Positions 34,030-43,335 are shown, numbered from the stretch's first letter. The stretch is DNA of 64,000 nt from Curtobacterium oceanosedimentum (GCF_020297365.1 NZ_JAIXIG010000004.1:96758-160757), one strand, 5' to 3'. Numbers and translations are program-made. The notes: generated from the sequence alone by a model not told the origin.

Positions 34030-34509
34030 GTGCGTTCCGTCCCCGCCCTGCTCCTGCCCGCGATCGCGGGTGTGCTCCTGCTGGCCGGCTGCGCCGGCCC
34101 GCCGCCCGTCGACGAGGCCGCGCTGCACGCATGGGAGAAGCGGCAGCGAGCGGTCGAGTCGAACGCCGAGCTCGGCGTCCTGTTCGCCGCGGTGTCACCC
34201 GGGGACGACGACAGCGACGACCCGGGCACGGGCGTCACCATCACGTTCCCGCACCCGGAGCCGGTCGACCACCTCGAGTTCTCGTGCTTCGGAGACGGGC
34301 ACATGAGTGGTTCCTTCACCATCGGGTCGGCGGGCGCCTCACAGACCCGACCGACAGAGCCGATGTCCTGCCGGGACGGTTCACAGCGGATCGACCTTCC
34401 ACCGGAGCTGCGGCGCCGAGCGGACAGCGTTTCCTTCAACGGGATCGACAGTGACCGGGACAGCGCGTGGTACGTCCGGATCATCGCCGCCGAGCCCGTC
34501 CAGGACTGA
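34030..34509 (+). CDS. Small lipoprotein, unknown function
   Basis: A 159-residue lipoprotein with a signal ending in the lipobox LAGC (Cys18). The mature part has two cysteines (FSCFGDG and PMSCRDG) that may form a disulfide, and a beta-rich pattern. The GTG is probably leaderless. It converges on the DHFR-like gene with a 12-nt gap. I recognise no family. Confidence 0.7.
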   Translation: MRSVPALLLPAIAGVLLLAGCAGPPPVDEAALHAWEKRQRAVESNAELGVLFAAVSPGDDDSDDPGTGVTITFPHPEPVDHLEFSCFGDGHMSGSFTIGSAGASQTRPTEPMSCRDGSQRIDLPPELRRRADSVSFNGIDSDRDSAWYVRIIAAEPVQD

Positions 34510-34521
34510 CGCCCCGAGGGC

Positions 34522-35127
34522 TCAGGTCCACCGGACGTCGTACCGGTGCAGCGTGACGCCGTTGTCGTAGCGCTGCTGCTCGATCAGGTCCAGCTGCACG
34601 AGCCGCCGGAGGCCCGACACCGGCGGGTCGAACAGCGGCCGCCCGGCGCCGAGCACCGACGGGTGCGTGAAGAGCATCACCTCGTCGAGCAGTCCCGCGT
34701 CGAGCAGTTGACTCGCGATGCTCGGACCGGCCACGCCGACGTCGCCGTGTCCCGTCGCACGGATCGCGGCGAGCTCGGCCATGGCGTCACCGTCGCCGCC
34801 GATCACACGGGTGTCGTGATCGGCGGTCGTCCGGGTGCGGGAGACCAGGACCTTCGGCTGGTCGGTCCAGATCGCGCCGTACTCGCGCAGGTACGCCGGC
34901 ATCGACTCGTCGTCGCGGGCGTCCGGCCAGAACGGGTCCATCAGGTCACGGACCACCCGACCCTCGACCGACAGGGTCATGGCGGCGGCCCGGCGGTTGA
35001 ACTCCCGGTGCAGCGGTTCGTCGATCCGGATCCAGTCGGGGCCGTCCGTGCCGTCGTGCTCGCCGGGGGCCCGTTCGACGAACCCGTCGACGGAGACGTT
35101 GATCCAGTACACGAACCTCGCGGGCAT
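34522..35127 (-). CDS. Dihydrofolate-reductase-like (RibD C-terminal) protein
   Basis: A 201-residue oxidoreductase of the DHFR/RibD-C superfamily. It opens RFVYWINVSVDGFVE, followed by KVLVSRTRTT and a late EVMLFTHPSVLGAGRPLF, the usual NADPH-fold landmarks. The ATG at 35127 has AAGGAG about 8 nt upstream, which excludes a longer frame. These stand-alone proteins are widespread in actinobacteria and their substrates are mostly unknown. No riboflavin genes lie nearby. Confidence 0.83.
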   Translation of the reverse strand: MPARFVYWINVSVDGFVERAPGEHDGTDGPDWIRIDEPLHREFNRRAAAMTLSVEGRVVRDLMDPFWPDARDDESMPAYLREYGAIWTDQPKVLVSRTRTTADHDTRVIGGDGDAMAELAAIRATGHGDVGVAGPSIASQLLDAGLLDEVMLFTHPSVLGAGRPLFDPPVSGLRRLVQLDLIEQQRYDNGVTLHRYDVRWT

Positions 35128-35273
35128 GGCGGGACTCCTTCGTCGCACCGACCGGACGGAACCGGGCCGGACCGTGGCGGTCCGGTGCGGCCGAGCGTAC
35201 GCTCGCGGACGTCGCCCGTCGACACCCGCAGTCCCTCCAGAGCACCTCCCTCAACGACGAGAGCAGGTCCGGC

Positions 35274-37196
35274 ATGCGCCGATCGTCCACCGCACTCCTC
35301 GCCGTCGTGACGTTCCTCGGCGTCGCGACCACGGGCCTCCAGGCCGTGCCGGCGGATGCGTCCGCCGTGCCGGGCGGGACGCCCGGGGCGACAACCACGT
35401 CGGCAGGGTCGTCCACCGGCGCCGACCGCCACGGCCGCGTCGCGCCGACCCACCGCAACCCGGTGGCCCTCGCGCTGCCGGACGGGCAGACGGCCGCGAG
35501 CTGCGCGGACCCGACGGTGATCCGCGGGGCCGGGCGCGACCGCAACTGGTACCTGTACTGCACCACCGACGCGCTCACCGCGACGGAGCAGAACCCGGAC
35601 GGGTCGCTCGTGCAGCACGCGGTGCCGACGTACCGGTCCACCGATCTGACGCACTGGACGTACGTGAACGACGCGTTCCCGACGAAGCCGGCGTGGGTCG
35701 GCGAGGCGAACGGGGTCTGGGCGCCGGACATCGTGTACCGGGCCGGCGAACGCGGGCGTCCCGGCACGTGGTTCCTGTACTACGCGGCGTCGGACACCCC
35801 GTCGGCGACGGGCCCCACCGGTGGCGGATCGGCCGTCGGCGTCGCGACGAGCTCGAGCCCGACGGGGCCGTGGAAGGACTCCGGCGGACCGGTCGTGGCG
35901 CCCCAGGCCGCACCGAACGGCGACGGGCAGCGGTGGGCATTCGACCCCGAGGTCATCACCGACCGCGGCACGACCTACCTGTACTTCGGCAGCTACTTCG
36001 GCGGCGTGAACGTCCGTCGCCTCAGCGCCGACGGCCTGCGGTCCGAGCCGGCGTCGGAGCGGCAGATCGCGATCGACAACCGCTACGAGGGCGCGTACCT
36101 GATGCGGCACGGCGGCTGGTGGTACTTCATGGGCTCCGCCACGAACTGCTGCAACGGTGCCCTGACCGGGTACGGCGTCTTCGCCGCCCGGTCGCGCAGC
36201 CCCCTCGGACCCTTCGTCGACCGGGACGGCGTCGCGATCACCGCGACCCGGGTGGGAGGCACGCCCCTGCTCGCGCAGAACGGCAACCGGTGGGTGGGCA
36301 CCGGCCACAACACCGTGGTCACCGACTTCGCCGGCCAGGACTGGATCATCTACCACGCGGCGGACCGCACCGACCCGACCTACGCGGGGCAGCCGACCTA
36401 CACCAAGCGCCCCGCCCTGATCGACCCGCTCGACTGGCGCGGCGGCTGGCCGGTCGTCCGCGGCGGTGCCGGTCCGTCCGACTCGGTGCAGCCCGGCCCC
36501 GCCGCGCAGCCGGGGCAGCGTTCCGCGTACCGGCCGCGTCCGGTCCCGGACGACGTGCCCGGCCGGACCATCCGCAGCCTCTCCACCTCGTTCGACGGCA
36601 CCACGCTGCCGCCGGCGCTCAGCTGGACGCGGGAGCCCGACGCCTCGACCTGGACCGTCGCCGACGGCACGTTCCGGTGGCAGACGCAGGACGCCGACAT
36701 CCACCCGCCGCAGACGCCGCTCGCGTCGGTCCTGTCCGAACCGGCACCCCGCGGCGACTGGGTGGTCGAGACGACCGTCGGGGTCGACACCCCGGCGACG
36801 GGTGACGGCCGCAACTACGTGCAGGGCGGGCTGATCGTGTACGGGAGCGACGGCGACTACGTCCGGCTGACGTCGAACTCGATCTTCAACACCCGGCAGA
36901 CCGAGTTCGGCAAGCAGGCGTCCGGGAAACCCGCCGGGGCGCCCAGCTACGGCAACATGGTCGTCGGTCCGGTCGGGGACACCACCACCCTGCGGATCGT
37001 GCACCGGGCCGTGGCGGGTGAGCACCGGTACACCGCGTACACCAGCCTGGACGGCCGGCACTTCGTCCGCGGCGGCACGTGGACGGCGGACCTCGGCAGC
37101 ACACCGCGGATCGGGCTCATCTCGCTCGGCGGAGCCGGGTTCACGAGCACCTTCGAGGACCTGCGCGTCAGCACGGTGGCCACCCACCGGCGCTGA
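35274..37196 (+). CDS. Secreted GH43 glycosidase with C-terminal beta-sandwich
   Basis: A 640-residue exported enzyme of the arabinanase/xylosidase type. A signal peptide ends near residue 30. The GH43 five-blade propeller (about 60-405) starts with NPVALALPDG...CADPTVI (catalytic base Asp in ADP). It includes VWAPDIVY (a pKa-modulating Asp) and FDPEVITD. RYEGAYLM has the likely acid Glu. The C-terminal 200 residues form a concanavalin-like sandwich. It probably trims arabinan or arabinoxylan side chains outside the cell. A GAGAGCAGG site precedes the ATG. It stands alone, with a hairpin after it. Confidence 0.85.
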   Translation: MRRSSTALLAVVTFLGVATTGLQAVPADASAVPGGTPGATTTSAGSSTGADRHGRVAPTHRNPVALALPDGQTAASCADPTVIRGAGRDRNWYLYCTTDALTATEQNPDGSLVQHAVPTYRSTDLTHWTYVNDAFPTKPAWVGEANGVWAPDIVYRAGERGRPGTWFLYYAASDTPSATGPTGGGSAVGVATSSSPTGPWKDSGGPVVAPQAAPNGDGQRWAFDPEVITDRGTTYLYFGSYFGGVNVRRLSADGLRSEPASERQIAIDNRYEGAYLMRHGGWWYFMGSATNCCNGALTGYGVFAARSRSPLGPFVDRDGVAITATRVGGTPLLAQNGNRWVGTGHNTVVTDFAGQDWIIYHAADRTDPTYAGQPTYTKRPALIDPLDWRGGWPVVRGGAGPSDSVQPGPAAQPGQRSAYRPRPVPDDVPGRTIRSLSTSFDGTTLPPALSWTREPDASTWTVADGTFRWQTQDADIHPPQTPLASVLSEPAPRGDWVVETTVGVDTPATGDGRNYVQGGLIVYGSDGDYVRLTSNSIFNTRQTEFGKQASGKPAGAPSYGNMVVGPVGDTTTLRIVHRAVAGEHRYTAYTSLDGRHFVRGGTWTADLGSTPRIGLISLGGAGFTSTFEDLRVSTVATHRR

Positions 37197-37208
37197 TCCC
37201 ACGCGGAC

Positions 37209-37237
37209 GGGCACCCGATCGCCGCGATCGGGTGTCC
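37209..37237 (+). terminator. Terminator of the GH43 gene
   Basis: GGGCACCCGATC and GATCGGGTGTCC pair with one G-T wobble around a 5-nt loop, 13 nt after the GH43 stop. Confidence 0.8.
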
Positions 37238-37292
37238 GCCCGCCGACCCGTCGGACACCGGGGTGCGAACGGCCGGTGAACCGCGGGACCGG

Positions 37293-37306
37293 CCTGTCCG
37301 GACAGG
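37293..37306. promoter_or_regulatory. GntR operator, copy A (permease promoter)
   Basis: Perfect 14-bp palindrome CCTGTCCGGACAGG about 180 nt before the DMT permease start. A TAGGGT box further down (37352-37357) or a TACCGT-like box near 37332 could be the -10. The same sequence precedes phnD and the GntR gene. Confidence 0.75.
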
Positions 37307-37486
37307 TTGGAGGCGGCGGTCGGCCCCGTGCTACCGTCCCGCGACAGCGCCTAGGGTTCCGGGACTCCCGTCCGACTGGTCCGAGCGGCGCCACGGTCCG
37401 CCACCGAACGCGGGCCGTCATCTGAACGGACAAAAGCCTGGAGGACCACGTCCCGCCGCACCGCGCGTCGGGCGGAAGGTCCTGCC

Positions 37487-38362
37487 GTGACGCCGTTCGC
37501 CGTCCTCCTCGTGCTGTCCGCCGCCGTCGCGCACGCCGGCTGGAACGTCCTCGCCCACGGCGTCAGCCGGATCGGTCTGCCGTTCCTGTGGCTCGGCGCC
37601 GTCTCGAGCGTCGTCGTCTGGGTCGGCGTGGTGCCGTTCACCGGCGGCCTCGGCACGGGGAGTCCGACGGATCTGCTGTCCGGCGTCGTCGTCTCCGGCC
37701 TGCTCCACGTGGCGTACATGCTCGTGCTGCAGCGCGGATACCGCGTCGGCCAGCTGTCGACGGTCTACGCGACCGCTCGGGGCACCGGTCCGACCATCAG
37801 CGTCGTCCTCGCGGTCACGTTGCTCGGCGAGCGGCCCTCGTGGTGGGCGCTGGCCGGGGGAGCGCTCGTCCTGGTCGGGGTCGTGGCGGTCGGGCTCGCC
37901 GACCGCGGGGCGACACGGCCGGAGGTGCGTCGTCCCCGTCGGCGCATCGACCCGGGCATCGTCGCCGGGCTCCTCACCGGTGTCGCGATCGCCGCGTACA
38001 CCGTCTGGGACGCCCACATCGTGCGCGGCGGCGCCGCCCCGGTGGCGTTCATGGTCGGCTGCACCCTCGTCGAGGTCGTCTGCTTCGGGGTCGCCCTCGG
38101 CCCGCGCCGCCGCGACGTGCTGCCGGTGCTCCGCGCGCACTGGGGGCGGGTGCTCGCCTTCGGGGTGCTCTCCCCGCTGTCGTACATCCTCGTGCTGCTC
38201 GCCGTGACGATCGCCCCGGTCGCCCTCGTGGCCCCGATGCGCGAGGTGAGCGTGGTCCTCGTCAGCGTGTTCGGTGCGCTGGTGCTGCGGGAGGGGCGGG
38301 CGGCCACACGCATCGGCGCCTCGGTCGTCGTGCTCGCGGGGATCGCGCTGCTCGCGGTCTGA
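37487..38362 (+). CDS. DMT/EamA-family permease in the phosphonate locus
   Basis: A 291-residue inner-membrane transporter with ten predicted helices in two EamA repeats. The first repeat holds AAVAHAGWNVLAHG and the second PMREVSVVLVSVFGALVLRE. The GTG at 37487 follows GGAAGGTCC. It carries the same upstream palindrome as phnD and the GntR gene and stands just before phnD, so it is probably part of the phosphonate response. It could export a by-product (an amine or aldehyde-derived compound) or import a phosphonate; both are speculative. Confidence 0.8.
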   Translation: MTPFAVLLVLSAAVAHAGWNVLAHGVSRIGLPFLWLGAVSSVVVWVGVVPFTGGLGTGSPTDLLSGVVVSGLLHVAYMLVLQRGYRVGQLSTVYATARGTGPTISVVLAVTLLGERPSWWALAGGALVLVGVVAVGLADRGATRPEVRRPRRRIDPGIVAGLLTGVAIAAYTVWDAHIVRGGAAPVAFMVGCTLVEVVCFGVALGPRRRDVLPVLRAHWGRVLAFGVLSPLSYILVLLAVTIAPVALVAPMREVSVVLVSVFGALVLREGRAATRIGASVVVLAGIALLAV

Positions 38363-38370
38363 GCCGCGCG

Positions 38371-38384
38371 CCTGTCCGGACAGG
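38371..38384. promoter_or_regulatory. GntR operator, copy B (phnD promoter)
   Basis: Perfect CCTGTCCGGACAGG, 8 nt past the permease stop and 161 nt before phnD. It probably controls the phnDCE-oxidoreductase operon. Confidence 0.78.
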
Positions 38385-38545
38385 TGCCTGCCGAGTTCAC
38401 CTCCCCGTCACCGTCGGTGCACCGTCTGGGCACGGCTGTCCATCCGGCGGATGCCACAGTTGCCGCGTCCTGAGTGCCACAGCCGCACCCGCCGACAGCG
38501 GACCCCCACCCGCTGCGCCGGACCGCCACCGTCCGAAAGGCCACC

Positions 38546-39478
38546 ATGCCCACCACCGCCCGCAAGCCGCTGCTCGCCCTCGTCGGGGCCCTCGTGCTCA
38601 CCGCCGCCCTCAGCTCCTGCGCCGCCGGCTCCACGGCCGCCACCGGCGACGACGACGCGTCGACCGCCACCCGCTACGCCGCCGACGCGGACACCCTCGT
38701 GTTCGGCGTCGTGCCCGACTCCGTCGACACCGAGACCAACTACCAGCCCCTCATGGACTACATCGCGCAGGAGACCGGCAAGGAGGTCGAGTACCACGAG
38801 TCGACCGACTACGCGGCGCTCATCGAGGCCTCGGTCGCCGGCAAGGTCGACGTGGCGTCGTTCTCCGGCTTCACCTACGTGACCGCGAAGAACAACGGGG
38901 CGGAGATCACGCCGATCTCGTCGATCATCACCGCCGAGGGGCAGGAGCCGGGCTACTACTCCGAGGCGATCGTGCCGAAGGGCAGCGACATCACCGCGAT
39001 CGACGGCTTCGCAGGCAAGAAGGTCTGCTTCGTCGACCCGTCGTCGACCTCGGGCTACCTGTTCCCGAGCTACGAGCTGCTGCAGGCCGACATCGACCCG
39101 ACGAAGGACGTCACCCCGGTGTTTGCCGGCAAGCACGACGTCAGCGTGCAGAAGGTCGCCGCGGGGACCGAGTGCGAGGCCGGCTTCGCCGAGGACAGCG
39201 AGGTCGAGAAGAGCGACGACGTCGAGGTGGTCGGCCGGACCATGGTGCCCGGCGCCCCGATCGTCGTCTCCGACACGCTGCCGACCGACGAGAAGCAGGC
39301 CCTGACGACGGCGCTCGCCGACGTCACCATCGACGACATCATCGCCGCCGGTGTGGAGAGCGCCGACAGTGACGGCTTCCGCAGCGTCTTCTACGCCACG
39401 AAGCCCGTCGACGACGAGTACTACGACCTGATCCGCGACATCTGCGAGACCACGAAGTCGAGCACCTGCCAGGCCTGA
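38546..39478 (+). CDS. phnD: Phosphonate-binding lipoprotein of an ABC importer
   Basis: A 310-residue lipoprotein (lipobox LSSC, Cys23) of the PhnD/phosphonate-binding family. It has DTLVFGVVPDSVDTETNYQPLMDYI, EVEYHESTDYAALIEASVAGKVDVASFSG and FVDPSSTSGYLFPSY, all standard for the family. The ATG at 38546 has a GAAAGG site. It captures a phosphonate, probably 2-aminoethylphosphonate or an N-methyl relative judging from the enzymes downstream. A 14-bp tandem repeat separates it from phnC. Confidence 0.9.
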   Translation: MPTTARKPLLALVGALVLTAALSSCAAGSTAATGDDDASTATRYAADADTLVFGVVPDSVDTETNYQPLMDYIAQETGKEVEYHESTDYAALIEASVAGKVDVASFSGFTYVTAKNNGAEITPISSIITAEGQEPGYYSEAIVPKGSDITAIDGFAGKKVCFVDPSSTSGYLFPSYELLQADIDPTKDVTPVFAGKHDVSVQKVAAGTECEAGFAEDSEVEKSDDVEVVGRTMVPGAPIVVSDTLPTDEKQALTTALADVTIDDIIAAGVESADSDGFRSVFYATKPVDDEYYDLIRDICETTKSSTCQA

Positions 39479-39502
39479 CCGCCGCCGCTCGACACCACGC
39501 AC

Positions 39503-39572
39503 GCGACGCCGCGCACGCGACACCGCGCAGGCGACGCCGCGCAGGCGACACCGCGCACGCGTCGCCGTGCGC
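39503..39572. repeat. Five 14-bp tandem repeats between phnD and phnC
   Basis: GCGACRCCGCGCAS is repeated four times almost exactly, followed by one degenerate copy. It fills most of the 135-nt phnD-phnC gap. It may form structured RNA that lets the binding protein be made in excess, or it may simply be slippage-prone DNA. Confidence 0.85.
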
Positions 39573-39613
39573 GCCGAACCACCCGCCGGACCCCCGACAG
39601 CTCGAGGAACCCC

Positions 39614-40450
39614 ATGACCGACCAGCGCGACCACGACCAGCCAGCAGCCGTCGAGATCACCGCACTCACCAAGCGGTTCGGTGACACCACGGCGTTGCAG
39701 GACGTCTCCCTGACCGTCCGACCGGGCGAGGTCGTCGTCCTCCTCGGGCTGTCCGGGTCCGGCAAGTCCACCCTGCTGCGGCACGTCGACGCACTCGAAC
39801 GCCCGACCTCGGGCACCGTGCGCGTCGGCGGCACGGTGGTGCACGACCTGTCCGGCCGACGGCTGCGCCACCTGCGGCGCCGCGTCGGGTTCGTGTTCCA
39901 GCAGTTCGAGCTCGTGCCGGCGCTGACCGTGCTCGAGAACGTGCTGACCGGGGCGCTCGCCACCCTGCGCGGCCCGCGGCTCGGGCTGTGGTCGTACCCG
40001 CGGGCCCTGCGGTACCGGGCGCTCGAGCACCTGGACCGCGTCCGGCTGCTCGACCGCGCCTACCAGCGGGCCGACACGCTCTCCGGCGGACAGCAGCAGC
40101 GGGTCGCGATCGCGCGGGCCCTCATGCAGGACCCGACCGTCCTGCTCGCCGACGAGCCGGTCGCGTCGCTCGACCCGGAGTCGAGCGCGCAGGTGATGAC
40201 GCTCATCCGCGAGATCGCCGCCGACCAGGGCCTGACGGTGCTCTGCAGCCTGCACCAGGTCGACCTCGCGCTGTCCTGGGCCGACCGCATCGTCGGACTG
40301 CGGCACGGCGAGGTCGTGCTCGACACCCGCACCGCCGGACTCGGCAAGGCGCAGGTCATGGAGATCTACGGCCAGGTCGCCACCTCGACCGAGGAACTGG
40401 CCGCCGTCGACGTCCTGCGCGCCGCGACCGCCGTGGAGGAGCCGGCATGA
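39614..40450 (+). CDS. phnC: Phosphonate ABC importer ATP-binding subunit
   Basis: A 278-residue ATPase. Walker A is GLSGSGKST, the signature LSGGQQQRVAIARAL, Walker B VLLADEPVASLD, and the switch His is in CSLHQVDLAL. FVFQQFELVPALTVLENVLTG is the PhnC-type Q-loop region. The stop overlaps the phnE start (ATGA). It energises phosphonate uptake. Confidence 0.92.
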   Translation: MTDQRDHDQPAAVEITALTKRFGDTTALQDVSLTVRPGEVVVLLGLSGSGKSTLLRHVDALERPTSGTVRVGGTVVHDLSGRRLRHLRRRVGFVFQQFELVPALTVLENVLTGALATLRGPRLGLWSYPRALRYRALEHLDRVRLLDRAYQRADTLSGGQQQRVAIARALMQDPTVLLADEPVASLDPESSAQVMTLIREIAADQGLTVLCSLHQVDLALSWADRIVGLRHGEVVLDTRTAGLGKAQVMEIYGQVATSTEELAAVDVLRAATAVEEPA

Positions 40451-42225
40451 CCGCCGTCACCGACCGCCCCCTCGTCCGTCCCGGGCGCTCCCGTGCCGAG
40501 GTCGTCGCAGCGGCACCGCGCCGCCGCGTCCGGCCCGAGCGCGTCGCCGCCGGCCTGACCCTCGTCACCCTGGGTGTCCTCGCCTGCGTGGCACTCGCCC
40601 GCATCGACGTGTCGGTGCCGAACATCATCGCCTCGTGGAGGAACGCGCAGAACTTCTTCCAGCGCGTCGGCGTCGTCCGCTTCCCCGACGCGGCGACCCT
40701 GCTCCAGCAGACCGCCCTGACCCTCGGGCTCGTGCTGCTCGGCACCCTGCTCGCCGCCGTGCTGAGCGTGCCGGTCGCCTACCTGGCCGCGAGCAACACC
40801 AGCCCTGGTCGGGCGTGGGTCGCGGCCGCACGGTTCGTGAGCGTGCTGACCCGGGCGGTGCCCGACGTGGTGCTCGCGATGGTGTTCGTGCTGCTCTTCA
40901 CCATCGGTCCGCTGCCCGGCATCCTCGCCATCGGCATCCACTCGGTCGGCATGATCTCGAAGCTGTTCGCCGACGCCGTCGAGCAGATCGACGAGGGGCC
41001 GCGCACCGCGATCCGCGCCACCGGCGGCAGCCGCCTCCAGCAGTTCACCGCCGGCGTCCTGCCGCAGGTGCTGCCGTCGTGGGTGGCCACCGTGCTGCAC
41101 CGCAACGACATCAACCTGCGCGGTTCGGTGATCCTCGGGTACGTCGGGATCGTGGGGCTCGGTCGGGAGATGTCCTTCGCGTTCAAGTCCCTCGACTACT
41201 CGCTCGGCATCGGGTACGCGATCGTCATCTTCGCGCTGTGCGTGCTCATGGAGGTCGTCTCGAGCGCGGTGCGCGCCGTGATGCTGGGCGTCGCGCCGTC
41301 GGGCCGGGGTCTCGGCACGATCGCGGTCCGGGCGGGCATGCGTCGACGGGCGCGGCGCCGGGGTGCGCCGACCGCTCCCCAGGCGGGGTCCCGCACGACC
41401 GGGCGCACCGGTCCCGCCGTCCGCTCCCACACGCCGGAGCAGGCCCTGCGCCGCCCCTGGACCACCGCCCGGGTCCGGACGACGGTGTGGTCCTGGGTCG
41501 CGGTCCTCGTCGTGGTCGGCAGCGTCGTCGTCTGCGACATCGCCTGGGGTGACCTCGCCACCGTCTGGGCGAAGGTCCCGCCGGTCGCCGTGCAGTTCTG
41601 GCCGCCGTCCGCCGGCAGCTACGGCTCCCAGGTGATGGTCGCCGCCATGGTCGACACCGTCGGGATCGCGCTCGCCGCGACGCTGCTCGCCCTGGTCGGC
41701 TCGATGGTCGTCGGGTCCCTCGCGGCCCGCAACGTCGCCCCGACCCGGAGCGTGCGCGGTGCGGCGCGGCTGCTGCTCGTCGCGGTGCGCGGGGTCCCCG
41801 AGACGATCCTCGCCGTCGTGCTCATCGTCGTGACCGGGCTCGGTGCGCAGGCGGGGACGCTCGCCCTGGCCTTCGGCGGGATCGGTCTGCTCGGCAAGCT
41901 CGTCGCCGACTCCCTCGAGGAGGTGCAGGCCGGGCCGGAGCGCGCCCTCACCGCGACGGGGGCCACCCGGTCCCAGCGCTACGCCGCCGCCACGCTGCCG
42001 CAGGGGATGCCCGCCGTGGTCGGCCACACCTTCTACCTCGTCGACACGAACATCCGAGCCGCGACCGTGCTCGGCATCGTCGGCGGCGGTGGCATCGGCT
42101 ACTACCTGCTCAACGCCGCCCAGGGTTCCGACTACGGGACCGTCACCGGGATCGTGCTCATGATCCTGGTCACCGTTCTCGCGGTCGAGGGCATCGCCGT
42201 CTGGATCCGGCGGGTGTCCCGGTGA
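40447..42225 (+). CDS. phnE: Fused double PhnE phosphonate permease
   Basis: A 592-residue membrane protein made of two PhnE permeases in one chain. Each half has a set of about six helices and its own EAA-like loop: EQIDEGPRTAIRATGGSRLQQ in the first and EEVQAGPERALTATGATRSQR in the second. An Arg-rich linker of about 70 residues joins them near residues 285-350. Most PhnE systems use a homodimer or two separate genes, so this fusion makes a one-chain channel. It is coupled to phnC and to the oxidoreductase gene by 4-nt overlaps. Confidence 0.88.
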   Translation: MTAVTDRPLVRPGRSRAEVVAAAPRRRVRPERVAAGLTLVTLGVLACVALARIDVSVPNIIASWRNAQNFFQRVGVVRFPDAATLLQQTALTLGLVLLGTLLAAVLSVPVAYLAASNTSPGRAWVAAARFVSVLTRAVPDVVLAMVFVLLFTIGPLPGILAIGIHSVGMISKLFADAVEQIDEGPRTAIRATGGSRLQQFTAGVLPQVLPSWVATVLHRNDINLRGSVILGYVGIVGLGREMSFAFKSLDYSLGIGYAIVIFALCVLMEVVSSAVRAVMLGVAPSGRGLGTIAVRAGMRRRARRRGAPTAPQAGSRTTGRTGPAVRSHTPEQALRRPWTTARVRTTVWSWVAVLVVVGSVVVCDIAWGDLATVWAKVPPVAVQFWPPSAGSYGSQVMVAAMVDTVGIALAATLLALVGSMVVGSLAARNVAPTRSVRGAARLLLVAVRGVPETILAVVLIVVTGLGAQAGTLALAFGGIGLLGKLVADSLEEVQAGPERALTATGATRSQRYAAATLPQGMPAVVGHTFYLVDTNIRAATVLGIVGGGGIGYYLLNAAQGSDYGTVTGIVLMILVTVLAVEGIAVWIRRVSR

Positions 42226-43331
42226 GCGCCGCGACCGAGCGCGTCGACGTCCTCGTCGTCGGCGCCGGCATCGTCGGCCTCGGCGTCGCGTACGAGGCGA
42301 TGCTCCGCGGTGCGCGGGTCGCCGTCGTCGACCGCGCCGCCGGGGTGGTGGGTGCCAGCGTCCGCAACTTCGGGCACGCCTGCGTCACCCCGCAGACCGG
42401 CGCGGCCGCCGGGTACGCCCTGGAGGCCCGCCGCCGGTGGCTCGCGCTGGCTCCACTCGCGGGGTTCACGGCGCGGGAGCGCGGGGCGCACGTCGTCGCC
42501 CGGCGGCCGGAGGAGCTCGCGGTGCTCGAGGAGTACCGCGACGGCGGCGCGGACCTGCGCCTGCTCGACGGGGCGGCCGTCGCCGCCGCCGTCCCGGTCG
42601 ACCCGGCGACCGCGGTCGGGGGCGCACACCTCGCCCAGGACCTGCAGGTCGACCCCCGGGAGGCGGCACCCGCCATCGCCGCGTGGCTCGCCACGCAGGG
42701 TGTCCGGTTCCACTGGCGCACCGCTGCGCTCGGCGTCGAGACCGGCGCGGTCCGCACCGCGCGCGGGACCATCGAGGCCGACCGGGTCGTCGTCTGCACG
42801 AACCACGACGTCGACCAGCTGTTCCCCGCCCTCGCCGAGGCGGCCGGGGTCGTCCGGTGCCGGCTCCACATGCTCCGAGCCGCGATCCCGCTGGCCTTCC
42901 CGCTCGCGACGCCCCTGCTCACCGGGTGGTCGCTGCTGCGCTACTCCGGGTTCGCCGGCATGCCGAGCGCCGGCGCCCTGCGTGCGGCCCTGTCCGCGGA
43001 CCTGCCGGACGGCATCCGCTGGGACCTCAACCAGATGTACACGTCGCCGCCGGACGGCAGCGTCATCGTCGGGGACACCCACGAACGGGAGGTCGACGCG
43101 CCGCCGTTCCAGGACGAGGACGGCTTCCGGCTGCTGGTCGCCGAGACGGAGCGGTTGTTCGGCGCGCCGCTGCGGGTCCTCGACCGGTGGCAGGGCGTGT
43201 ACGCGTCGTCGCCGCACCAGGAGTTCCTCGTCGAACGCCCGCTGCCCGGCGTGGACGTCGTCACGGTCACCACCGGCATCGGCATGACGACCGGGCTCGG
43301 CCTCGCGCCGTCGGTGCTCGACGCTGCCTGA
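42222..43331 (+). CDS. FAD-dependent oxidoreductase, HpnW type (phosphonate-associated)
   Basis: A 369-residue flavoprotein of the DAO family. The FAD-binding motif is VDVLVVGAGIVGLGVAYEA near the N-terminus; SVRNFGHACVTPQTG and GIGMTTGLGLAPS match the HpnW/TIGR03364 group found in phosphonate clusters. Enzymes of this group have been reported to oxidise N-methylated 2-aminoethylphosphonate to phosphonoacetaldehyde. GTG 42222 overlaps the phnE stop by 4 nt. No PhnW aminotransferase is present, so this enzyme is the likely way to remove the amino group. The exact substrate is inferred. Confidence 0.83.
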   Translation: MSAATERVDVLVVGAGIVGLGVAYEAMLRGARVAVVDRAAGVVGASVRNFGHACVTPQTGAAAGYALEARRRWLALAPLAGFTARERGAHVVARRPEELAVLEEYRDGGADLRLLDGAAVAAAVPVDPATAVGGAHLAQDLQVDPREAAPAIAAWLATQGVRFHWRTAALGVETGAVRTARGTIEADRVVVCTNHDVDQLFPALAEAAGVVRCRLHMLRAAIPLAFPLATPLLTGWSLLRYSGFAGMPSAGALRAALSADLPDGIRWDLNQMYTSPPDGSVIVGDTHEREVDAPPFQDEDGFRLLVAETERLFGAPLRVLDRWQGVYASSPHQEFLVERPLPGVDVVTVTTGIGMTTGLGLAPSVLDAA

Positions 43332-43335
43332 GGGC

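Noticed and set aside
39503..39572. 14-bp tandem repeats considered as an operator array (iterons)
   Set aside because: Units are not palindromic, no replication protein is nearby, and the array lies inside an operon.
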